64,000 bases of DNA from Andrena cerasifolii (lineage: Eukaryota > Arthropoda > Insecta > Hymenoptera > Andrenidae): NCBI RefSeq assembly GCF_050908995.1, contig NC_135121.1:8990001-9054000 (forward strand), read 5' to 3'. Positions within the stretch are counted from its first letter, which is position 1; each line of letters starts with the position of its first letter. Shown here piece by piece: positions 37,701 to 49,700 of this stretch. The notes below the pieces were generated by a model. The model saw only the letters and a program-made list of their open reading frames with translations, was not told the DNA's origin and did not search any database. The position numbers and the translations under genes were made by a program.

Positions 37701-40700
37701 CCGAGAGAACCAGCTCTTCTTCGAATGGAGAACAAACTCTGTAAGAAAGTGTTGAGCAGTTCAGCGTGCTAATAGTAAACGAACCGATCGAGGAATGAGA
37801 GTCTGAGAGATTCGATGGTCCAACGGTGATGCAATAATCGAAGCGCAGGAACGGTAAGGGAGCACTCACCTCCCATGACTCCCTCGTCAGATCCGAGATC
37901 TCGTCGCCCTCGTGGTTGCGTGCCTTGCCCTCCTCCGTGGACTCACCACCTTCCCCGGCCTCGTGGGGCGACAATTCCGGTGACAAGTCAGTTTCTGTGT
38001 CCAGGAGGACGTAGTTCCGTTTCCTCCAGTAATCCTCGTCGAGCTCTCCATAAAGCGACGGCACCCACGTGTGTATGAACCTGTACAGGTCGTCCACCCT
38101 GCGAACAACAGCACACGCATATTAATCACATCAGTCGACCAGGGAAACTCACTTTCCCAACCCCCAGGCCCTTTCGCTTAACGTTTCGTAAATCAGTTTG
38201 GTGTGGTTGCACCTTTAAACGACATTTACAAGTTCGCCGTTATCGCCCTGGCGGGATAACGATAATTCATTACATCATGCATCCCGCGTAATCTCGTAGC
38301 TTTCCGTTCACGGTTATCCTGGCTTGTGGCGGAGAGATTTAGCGAATTATGCAAAGAGGATCCTGTACAGGCTGATCCATCAGGAGGAGAAGAGCTAATT
38401 AGGCCTGTGTCGTTAGCAGCGCCCTTCTTCTGGCCTCAATTTCTACGATTCAGCAATTTCCTTGGAGTATTGGGTCTGCTTTAATGGGCCACCTTAGGGT
38501 GAAATCAGACGGCTCGTGGCTCCGCGAACTGGCTCGGCTCGTCTAGCTCGTCAAGGTGATATCTGACGGCACGTGGATCGGGGAGCTTAGCAGGAGACTC
38601 GCCGAGCCCACGCGCTGTCAGAACGCACATGGCTCGCCGGCTCGCGAGCCCGGGCGAGCCTGGGTGAGTCTGGCGAGCCGGCTTGGCTCGCCGATCCACG
38701 AGCCGTCTGATTTCACCTTTAGGCATTCTCTATCCTTTATGTTTTAATGGAATAGCAGAATTTGAAGGTGCCAGTTGCGTGTACAGCATGATGCCGCAAT
38801 AAAAAAGGATTGTAACGCAACTATTCTCTGCTTAGAAAGTAAAGGTATCTTCACCGCCCAAGATTACTCATCACAAGCAGTGTAATGTAACAAGTTTCAC
38901 AAGCATTCTCGACAGCTATCAACAGTTTGGAGTGCTATGTATGTACCTTCGGTGGACGAACGGCAGGACGTTCCTCACTGCTGGCGACACATGTTGGTTA
39001 TAAACAAAGTTGGCCGCGTTGCCCACGGTGCTCAAAGTCCAATTCATTTTGCTATCGCGTTCAGGCGTCGGTCTATCCGTCGACCAAGTTCACTTCGAAC
39101 GTCCCCTGGCCTCTGCTCGTTCGCCGCTCAACTCTCTCTATCGATACTAAACATCTACCTGCGTTTTCGAGTGTCGACGACCCCGCAAGGACGCTCCCTG
39201 CTTCTCTGCCGACAGGCTTCGCAATCGTGCCGGCTCGGTCGCGTTAACGAACTAAACTCGCTATTTTTAAACGAACCGCGCTCGGGTCCACGCGACGGGC
39301 GTGCCTCGACGTTGCTTAATTAACCGCCCATTTCCCGGGGTAGCGCACGTGGGGTATATCGCGGCAGAGGGTGAACAGAACTGTCGCGTAACGAACGTGA
39401 GCTCTGTGTAGCGAAACACTTGTTAGAGTCGGCCGGCGCGAGAAGAATTAGCGGAATGAGTCACCGTGCAAGTATAGACTCCTATTATGATTTTACCTAG
39501 GCTGACGTAAGCCGATTGCAACACGCTAGCCGCGAAATTCGACTCGGTTCTTGCGCTCGAATGGAACTCTGCCGGGTGCTAATGTTTACAATGTTGAGGG
39601 CCGCTTCTGATTGGAATGATAGATAATCGCCGGTTTGCATAATTGTACATAGAAGATATGGAGAACACTCCAATTGTCAAGCAAAACCCTTTACCACGAG
39701 TAAGATTTGCATGAAATGTTTCTTGGCGGACAGATTGGTTGGAATAAATTAGGAGAGACAGAAGTCAACTGTGTTTCCATCGAAGGCTACGTACTGCGCA
39801 CAAAAGTCTTTTATCTGTCGACGCCGGTTTATCTCGTTATCATCTAAATGTTATCAGAACCGTGAATGCTGCGTGGAAGATCAGATGCCGCTCAATAACA
39901 ACGTATTAAAAACAGACGTACTTGGAAGAAGGAATTAAAAGTGTATCACACTTTTTCTGGGAACGTCATCGCTGGTAACGCGATACGTGTATCTATTACC
40001 AGGAGACCATGAAAAAGCTATCAATGCTTTGCCTATCAACGGCTCTTCCTCATCTAAATAAACAGCGGAATATTATTTGCACGTACCGTATTCCTCTTAC
40101 GTAAACAAACCTCGCTATACAAAATTCAACACTGCTGGTAGATGAAGCATACTAACAATAAGTCTATATCGAAACAAATAACTGAAGGTATGCCGTGAAC
40201 AAAAGCAGCAGGTGGATGCAGCAAAGGTCTTAGAATTCTGACAAGAATTATTATCTCATCCACGTGCAGCATGACCCTCGAGTTTATGGATAAGATTCCT
40301 CAACATTCCCTGCACACCGTTGGTCCTCTACAAGAAACGATGCCAACGTTCAAAATTCTCTGTCACTTTTCCGGACAACTGACTAGCCTGTTTACCAACT
40401 GATACTTTATACTTGGGCTGGAAAATGCCAGACTAGAAGAATGGTATTTCACAAATCACAACATCAACAGAAGCCCATCCCTCGTTATCGTCTTTTCTCT
40501 ATCGCTAGAGGCTATCAGCCAGAAGCAGGCCCTTGGTATCTGTCAACAGTGCGCCTGCTGAACAACGTGATAGCTTGTGTGACCCGAGGCGAGGAGGCAA
40601 GAAGAGAGGTCAGCGAGAAAACGTGGATCGAGGGAGCAGCGTGTAGGAGTGGCTGCCAACTTGCTGTTACCTAATCTCTGAACGCGTGACGGTCGGCAGG

Positions 40701-43700
40701 TAGCCAGGTACGGCCTGCTCTTTGGATTTCCCGTCGAGTTTGTGCGTCGAATGCCACTATCACCACGCAACGAGCGTCCGCACGCGTTCCCTAGCAAACA
40801 CGTTCACCTATTAGACTGTGGCGCGCGTAGATCCAGCACACGAACGAAACGGTTTAAACGGACACTGAGAAAGTGGGTTTTTCTGCGAGATTTCAGACCA
40901 GTGGGACCGCCTCCCCGTCGCGTTTTCTTCGCGCAAGCAGACTAATCGCGAGCCAGCGAGCATCGAATGGAAAAGTAGCGAGGCTACTAGCACGTTCGAT
41001 GATACGCCGAATGACTTGGCGCGCGTCACGTGACGACTCTCGCTCGCTGGTTCACGTGTACTCGCTGAAACGCTAGTGCGTCAAAACTTCACCGGTATGC
41101 TCAAGAAGGGGGCATTTTGACGACTGAGGAAAAGGTGCGATATGAATTTTGAATTTAGGGTAGAGAGCTTAGGGGGTTCGGAGAGCTTTAAGAGCTTAGT
41201 AGAGGTGCGAACTCTGAATGGCTATCGGAGATGGTTAATTAATTTAGACGAGGTCTACGGAGGTTCAAGGTTGTGAACTGAACTTGTCTTCGACTCGAAT
41301 ATCTACTGAAATTAAACTGCGATCGCCAAGAATGCTCTATCACGTTCGAGTAACCGGTTCCAGAGAATTTCACTATCAGCGCTGCAAAATATTTCCCCAG
41401 TATGCGATGTTACGTACGCAGACCTATCTTTGACTTTTTAACCCTTTCGGGTGTCCGGAATGCAGTGACCCGGCGGGGTCATCGTTTCCTGCAGTGGTGT
41501 GATGCAACCGAGTTTACCCCGAAAACCTAATATTCAATTGAAGGCATTCATGTCCCTACTACTTTCTAGCCGAATTTCACTGTATAAAAAGGGCCATGAA
41601 TCCACACTCGGGGGCTCATTTCAAATGCACTACGTTAAGTAGTAAGTAACCCCGTCCCGGGGTTAGCCAGGCACCGGTTGATCCACGCTTTCCAACCTCC
41701 TAGTGGCTCCCAGTGTTATCCAAGCACCGGTTCGTCCGTTACTAACAAACTCTAACAAACAAACTCGATCCTCAACCTCGCAGCCGCCAATCTCATTGCC
41801 CTCAGCCTCGGCTCGTAACAGTGACATGGATGAATTACGATGGACGAGTAATCGGTGTCGCCTGGTGTTGACAAACTTCAACGAGAAGTCAGGAGGAGCG
41901 ATTATAAATAGCGAACCCCCGGCATAGTCGAGATCTATTTTTGTGACTGCTGCAGCGAGCCACGTGGTCGATCGTAATTTCTGGCCGCCTCTCGGTTCAC
42001 AATTACAAAAATAAACTTCAACCGGATTCGTTCGTCCCGTTCTCTTGGAAACGTCGTACAGAAATATTCCCCCTGGTCCTGAATTTTTCGGACTACAAAT
42101 GGGTTTCGAGAAAGCTCCACTCTCGTGATCCTTGTTGAAGGTGGACGATTCCGATCTCGTCCACTGTACTTACTGATTATATTCTCCTTTGTACTACGCT
42201 ATACATTCAGCCAGAATAATTTCAATTCGCTGGCTAGTCTGTGTGGGTCGGTTGGGCATTTCAATATCTTCGGAGACATCCCCCTTGCCTTTTGCATGTA
42301 AAAACGGAGACAAGTGAGATAAAGGATCGCTGCCTGAGCTGTTGCAGACTGCTACTACTTGCGACTACGTGCTGACTGGCACGTGTGCAGTTCGAAGAGG
42401 GATTGAAATGCAGAATGCAGGCAAAGTGGCTCACCTGTTGCGCGGTATGCCGAACCAGTACTCAGGCCTCAGCTTCTTCTTCCCGTAGCTCATGATAGGC
42501 GTGGATCGTGGAATCTTCTTATCTTTGGGCCTTCCAGTTCGCAGTCTCAGGTACAGCGGAGGATCCTTGCACGGACGAGCTGGCCGTGGTATGAGCTCTA
42601 CGTAACGCGACAGAACAATTCAACGTAACACATATCCAACACCCTTGATTCAGTTTTTCCATTTCCTTCTTTGCAATCCGACTTTGTCGATATTCGTTAC
42701 ACGATACCTCCATAGTCGAATGCACGCGACTTTCTTTGTACAAGATACGTAACATTCATATTCAACGAGGTACATCTCCCGTGTGATGTGCGCATATCCG
42801 GTATACAGGGGAAAAGGGAAAAACAGAAATGTACCTAAGAAGTAGGGAATTCAATCCCGGGACCCCGGCTGTTTTTTGGATTCCATTTCTATATTTTTCA
42901 GTTGTCCATAAAGTAATTTACGTTTTTAAAAATTCTCGGGATAAGTTATAACCAGTGGCGGATTCAGAAGCCTTTCTTGGAGGGGGCGAAATATGTGAAA
43001 GTACATTTTTTAATCTTATTTTACAGGATTTAAAATTTCCTTGTAATTTATATTTTAATATCTCTATTTGATACTATAACCTAAACAATTACATCCACAT
43101 TAAATATTTATACAGAATAACACACAGTGTCATAATATTTTTCTATTTTATTACTCTTGGGAGAGGGGTGCGATCGCCCCTATCGCCTCCCTCTGAATCC
43201 GCCCTTGGTTATAACTTGATATATCAAATCCCGGGAGTTTCAGAATCCAGAAAACAGCCGGGAGCCCGGGATTGGATTCCCTACTAAGAAGCCTTTTTCG
43301 GAGAGTATCTGAAAATAGAAGCATCGCACAGGTGGCTGATAGTATGTACTGCGTGCATATAGAGAAGTCCGCTAGAAACAGGCCATTCTAGTATCTTTCC
43401 ACTCTGCTCATGCTGTAGAAGATTTGCTCGCAAGAAATTAGGTTGTTCCAAGGGGCCAATTTGACGTTGCAGAAGGTGTTTGTTAATTGTCTAGAGGTAC
43501 CACTTCTAACGTTCGTTTCGAGGCTTGTTACGAGTTCGCCGCGATCATCGACGGATGCAGAATAGACAGACACAGTACAATCAGACGTACGAGGCGTAGA
43601 CAGAACATCGCAGTAGATACACGGGGGAAGAGTGTGAGACCAGAGGTTGTGTCGAATGCTGATATGTTGTGGTGGTGATCGAGATCAGTGGTCAGAGCAC

Positions 43701-46700
43701 TGTACGATTCGAGGTAGGTGTAAATTAGATAGTGGTGCGTGTGCAGTGGTGAACTGAACGGTATCGGGACGGGCGAAAGTTCGTCGGGAGAGCTCGAGTA
43801 GTCTGGTCCCCCGACGAGAAACGAAAATGTAGGCGACAATTAAGAATTGCGAACTAATGCGTCTGAGGAAGGACGTGATACGAGGGGGAGAAACAAGCTA
43901 ATACAGTATGAACCTACCGAGGCCTTCGAGATCGGGAAAATTAGGTGCTTGGACTAGAGGGGCAACAAAACATATGACATTACTGTATTAGTATGAATTC
44001 GTTGGAGACAGTCGGTTGCGAAACCCCTTGCGCACATTCGGGACAGCTGAATTGATAAAAGCTCGATGACACGTGGGTGAAAGATAAGACCCTCTGTTCC
44101 GCGATAAGCTACAAGCGGGAGCCTCGAGATGTGGCGCAAAGGATTTCTAAATTTGCGGAGGCACAAGTCCCCCTTACAGTAACAGGAATGAACTTCGCGA
44201 CGAAGAGACTCGTGGCTGGACTCTAGGATTGCCGTGTGACCAAGCCTACAGTCCAAGCCAACTGGTCATGGTACGAGTGAGCCGTTCCTCGGATCTGTGT
44301 CAAGCACTCGAAACGCTTGGGGCAACTTCAATCCTTCCTGCGTCGAAACGGGACTCCCCCGACACAGATTCGTGGAAGGGCGCGTAAAGGTACAATCAGA
44401 TGTAAAACTGGTAATGACAGATGTTTGAAAACCATGTATAGAATATCGAAACTACGTTAACCAAGCGCGTTTGGTGACTGCACTTTTCTGCGAGGAACTG
44501 TGAAATTGCTTCTGGATGCTGTTTTTTCTTTACCGATAACATCTTTCGCGGAGACAGAGTAGCCTGCGATCGACTCCAAAGGCGTTCAAAATTCGAATGA
44601 AGGAAGAATAACGCGCTAAGAAAGTAACAGAGTTTAAGAAGCCGTCTATACATACGAGCGAGTGCAGTGCGTGATATGTAATCGTTTGCCGCATTTATCG
44701 CCGCTTCAGTTACATGTATTCGTGGCTACGTGTAATTAATTATGGAATTATCGATCCCTCGCAGGGTGAAGGGTGTCCTTTCAGTGGCGTGCTTTATGCA
44801 CACTGGGCGATTCTTTCGGTTTCCAAGAACTACTTTCGTTTCTTTATCACAATTCTCTGCTTCACAATCAGCACTAATGTCTTAAGGGGTTACCTACAGT
44901 CAGGAGGTAGAAAAAGAATCAATTCTTTGGGAATTTGTTTCAGTGGTTTTCGTACTCGAATAAGGGACACTTTATGGATGAAAAATGAGTGTTTTTTCTA
45001 CGAAAATCGATCGTTTCACTTTAAACATCTGCTATTTTGTCCCAGATTAATATTTTATAAAACGGAACGATTAAAGACTAAATAAACTATTGTACTAACT
45101 AAATCTTCTTCGTTTGTTTATTTCAGATAACCCAGTTCCGAATAATGTTGGTCACCGCAAAACATGTTTGTAAAAACAGCTTCCGGGAAATCAGTTGTAA
45201 TTGTGCAATAACTAAATATTTTCATACCAAAACATAATATAATAACCTGTTAAAGTGTTACTCATCTGGATACAAAAGCCATTGCATAAAAATATGCATG
45301 TACTTTCTGAAATAAATTCCCAAAGATTCGATTCTTTTTCTACCTCCTGACGGTAGGCAACCCCTTAATAATGGCCCCATGCACAAATCACGCCATCCAC
45401 TTAACTTCAAAAAGCATGTTGAATTTAAAAAGTTCAAGCCTCCTTCCCAGCCTTTCCAAAAACCATTAATTTCACAGACCAATATAAACATCCTTTACAA
45501 ATACTCCTACGAAACCAATGGTATTCAATGGAATGGTATTCAGTGTGAGGGGAGTTTGCCTTGGTACGTGTCCACGATCATTGAATCAGTCATTCCAACA
45601 ACATATAGAGCGATATGTTCCCGATACGTACGAGAGACTGGGACGAACAGGTCGGGCATGTCCTCGACGGAGACCATGCTTCTGTAATCCAATCGAGGAG
45701 CGTTGGTGGAGGTTTTGCTGCCTCGGCTGCTGTCGACGCTGCTGCTGCCAGAGGATGTCAACGGCTGCTGTCTGATGAACGTGCCCACGGAAGACCGCCT
45801 GGAAGGAAATCGTGGGGCCAAGTTATTGCCTGCTCGTAGACGCCTGAGTCGCTCATCAAAATTACGAGCGGCACACACGGCGTGGATATTCCCTCGTGTA
45901 CGCCGTAATTTCATGGCGACGAGGAGCTCGAGTAATCGTGTAGCAACGCACAGTCGAGATAGACAGAGATAGAGATAGAGAGAGAGAGAGATATATATAA
46001 CACGGGGGAGGAGACAACATTCAAGGTAAACATTGTATCCAACATTGTATGCACGGTGAGAAAGAAACTTGAGCGGTTGCTCGGGGGTGGGACACTAAAA
46101 CGCCGTGTTCGATTTTCGTGTGTTGTCGTGTGGTTGTTTTGTAAGCGGTACTGCATACAGCGGTATAATAACGGCAATGTAAACTTTGTTGCTTCCGGCG
46201 GGGGTGTACAGTAACGTTTACCTGGAAGCGGGAGCAAGAGGGTGTTTTGCGGGAGAGGAGGGTCGATCCCGAGAAAGGCTTGGGGGGAAAGAAAGAAAAT
46301 AAATGGAGCAGCAAAGTAACGGGATAGTGGTCTCGTGAGAAGCGTTCAAGTAGAACAACTGTACGGAGAAACCGTACGTTAACTCTACTGCGGAAAGAAT
46401 TGTTGGAAAAGAATAGACAACGTGAATGTATCTGCCTTGGAGAGTTACAGGAACGAGTCGAGACGTGGACACGAAACTAAGATCTAACGAGATAAACGCT
46501 TAAACGATACCAGAATTCAAAGGTGCAGGGTGTAGAGAGAGCAATGGTCGTGGGTTTGGACGGTGGACTTGCACGCTTGGATCGACGGAGTTGTTCCGAG
46601 CGAACATCCTCCAATTCGAATGCGCAGATTCGTCCGTGAGAATCGTGACTGTTACGGCCTTTACACCCTGCAGAATAGCGAGTCAGAGATAATGAGTGGG

Positions 46701-49700
46701 CACAGCGGGGAGATAAGGAGGCCGTTGGCAGAAGTGGATACAACAATTTGCTGGTTGATGATGGACCGGGCCCAAACTCACCCCATAAGCCCTCCTGGAC
46801 CAGGTGAAAACTGAGGATTGCTGGAGTCCTGGGAGAGAGAGGAGGCGGTAAGCGGAGGTGTCCCTCCGGGCCTACCGCCCCCACCACTCTCTTCGCTGGG
46901 AGTTTTAGCAAACAGGCCCGAGCTAAAGTCACTCACCAGGTTGATCGGCGAGCTTATATCCACCACCATTACATATTCTTTGTTAGTTACAGTAGAAACG
47001 ACAGTAAAGCTTTAATTAAACACAGACATTTACCATCACAGTCAGACTGAAACTTATACCGGACATTTCTCCAATACTTTCTCACGTTCCTCCATTCTAA
47101 ACGAAGGAACAGACTATGATGGTATTTTACGCTACTCGAGGACAACTTGTGGACCGGGCTGTAAAATCTCACACGTCAGCGGTCCCTTGCCGGAGCCGAC
47201 ACTCCCTTCCGCAATTTAAAGAAACACATATCCCAACGCGCGTTTCGCAAATGCAACAAGCCGCTCGCTTTCTAGGCGCAAATAACTAATGAATATTCTA
47301 ATGCTTTAATAAACTTCGGAGCATTCACAGCGAAACCCGTTCCTCGGAACGACAGAGCTCTTGAAATCTATACGGCCAGCCTCATTATGAATAGCCTCAG
47401 CAGAAAAGCGATCACACGTGGTACAAATAAACACCATGTAAAGGAAGATCAATCGTTGGACTCGATCTTCCCCGTGCATGAAGTGTAAAGAAACTTTTCA
47501 AAAGATAGTTACTCATTCCTAACACAGATGAATAGAAAAGTGAGAAATAGAAGCGCATCATTAATTTTACAGAAACAGATGTTAGTATCACGTAAAGAGA
47601 TTATTGGGGGAAAAAATGTATTCTCAAAGGCTCTATGATATGGGCGAAGCAAGGATCCTCACCTTGAGAATACTTTACTGAAGACAGAAGAGTGATGAGA
47701 ATCCGCGCTGTTAGGGAGGCTTGAAACTTTATCAGATCCAGACTTATTTTCGTCCTCCTTCTCGCCGGTTAGCCCTTCCATCCACGACAAAGGATACGAC
47801 AATCGTTTCAACATCTGCGGGAAAAAAAAGAACGGTCACGCGACATCTGAATGAGAATACCGTGATTAAAAAGATAGCGAGAGGCCGACAGTACCTTATT
47901 CCTACGAGTTTCTTGTTTGTCGTCGTCTTTGTGTTCTTCATCTTTCTCGGGTTCCTCCGGATTACTGTCTAAGCTAAAAGATACCGAACTCGCCTTCTTT
48001 CTGCCGTTAATGGCAGAGCCAGTGTCTAGCGAATCAGTTGTAATGTTCGTCGGGGCAATAGTAATAGGAGGTACCCAATCTGAAGATAAGACAATATCTG
48101 CGTCTGAGTATACTTTCTTTGAGGGGATAGGCTGAACTACTGGGAAAGGGGGATTAGGGTCACGAATGTCGATACCAGAGTCGTGGCATGACAATTTGAC
48201 TAGAGATCCTTCTTCGTCTTCGGGAATCGTCTTCGATTTCGCGGAGTCGGTCTGCAAAACGATATTCAACCGAATGAACATTCACATTTCAATCAGCCAC
48301 CATCGGCGTTAAATTCAGATAACGTTCAGAAACCGACCTTGTCGAAACTCAAGGTATCCTGCTGTTCGTCTTCCACCGATATTGTACACCGATCCTTACT
48401 AGGAACTGCCCAGTGATGGTCAAGCATAGAACGTCTACGCTCCTCTAACGTTCTACTTGCTTGGCCGCCACCGCAGGCATCTTTAGTCTCTGTCTCTTTC
48501 TCTTTATCTTTGGTTGTCGTCGAGTTTTCTTCCTGCGAGATGAACGAAACCAGACGATCGTTAAGCTTCAATTCATCGTACGACATATATCGCGCAAGAA
48601 GTATGCTAAAATTTAACGTACATTCTGAAGATTAGTGGGAGTGACGAGGTCTCTCTCGAAGGCCTTTGGAAAAGCATCTCCGTCTCTCTCGGTATAGCTG
48701 CACACGCTCTCACTATCGTCCGCCACTAGCTCCGGGAAATTCTCATCCTTCCCCGGCGACTGGCATTTCCGATCATCGATTTGAGGGGGTTTCTTCATGT
48801 AATAAATCTCGGGCTTCTTCTCTAAACTCCCAGATTCCGTGTGTCCGACACGCATATGCGCGATGTCGTAATAAATAGCAGCGTTCACCACAAACTCCAT
48901 CGGTACAATTACTCCGTAAGATTCAGCTCCACGTTCCACTACGAGTCGATCCATGACATTCGGATCAAACATCACTGCGTTCGGGGTAACTAGTAAGACT
49001 CCCTCGACGACACCCTGGAAACAAGGACACAGGGTCAGTACGGAAACATAAGAGGATCTAACAAAGAGAAAGTAAGCCAAACACGAGACGTACCTGGCCA
49101 TCTGTGATATGGCGGACATCGATTTTTAGAAATCTCTCTCTAAACGGTTGCTCTTCCTCTTGTATCACCGTATTCCTAATGCCAAGAGGTGTCTTCACTC
49201 GTTCCAAATGGCTCGGCTTAGGTGACACCGGCCTCAAGTTGTCCAACAGCTCTGCAAATTACGATACGCCATTAGATCTCCGAATGAACTCAACCGAGTA
49301 TTGTCTTATTAACAATTTGCCTCTCTAAGTTTACTGCAAACATGAAACGTAACCCACCCATGTTGGAAAGACGAAGCAAACAAACCATCCTATATGTATC
49401 GCTTGGGCAGGAAATAAACTACTACTTCTCCATCAATATTTGGTTACAAACAGAGCCGTGTTATCGAGATACTTTATGCAATTGAATTCCTAGGTAATGG
49501 CATCGATATTGACATCGTCAAATGATCCCATTATGATAACATTCGTACGTCATCTACTGTTAAGGATGTATTGGACGTACAATATTAGACAAAAGAATAT
49601 GAAACTTGAAATACTTGAATTTCTCAAGCATTATTTGCTAAATTTTTGCCAGTGAAAATGCCCTGAATTCACAATTTTCTCAAGTTATAATTTATTTCAT

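Larger units (their letters stand above)
15755..37869 (-). other. mtd: 22-kb mtd intron
   Basis: The intron joins the SWE exon to the VLSMSEE exon in phase 0. I see no supportable exon inside on either strand. It carries many transposable relics (17860-18441, 19694-20383, 20380-20745, 21397-22397, about 24379-24460, 25296-25345, 26029-26514, 27799-28517, 29109-29342, 31353-31470, 31520-31709) and a TTTA microsatellite at 23128-23151. Stretches at about 16.2-17.8, 18.5-19.6, 22.4-24.3, 26.6-27.8, 29.4-31.3 and 31.8-37.8 kb hold nothing I can name. Confidence 0.8.
42598..45631 (-). other. mtd: mtd intron
   Basis: 3.0 kb without a supportable exon; holds the nested elements at 42842-43283 and the TTAA element at 44882-45368. 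About 43.3-44.9 kb shows nothing else. Confidence 0.7.
45799..47662 (-). other. mtd: mtd intron containing the alternative first exon
   Basis: Intron of the long isoform; it includes the alternative exon 46782-46969 and the GA/TA microsatellite near 45958-45999. No other feature could be supported. Sequence just upstream of 46969 should hold the alternative promoter. Confidence 0.6.

Noticed and set aside
45799..45914. Upstream extension of the DYRSMVS exon to an ATG at 45914
   Set aside because: A strong acceptor (TTTCCTTCCAG) lies at 45799 and joins in phase to both upstream partners; the extension MKLRRTRGNIHAV is not conserved-looking.
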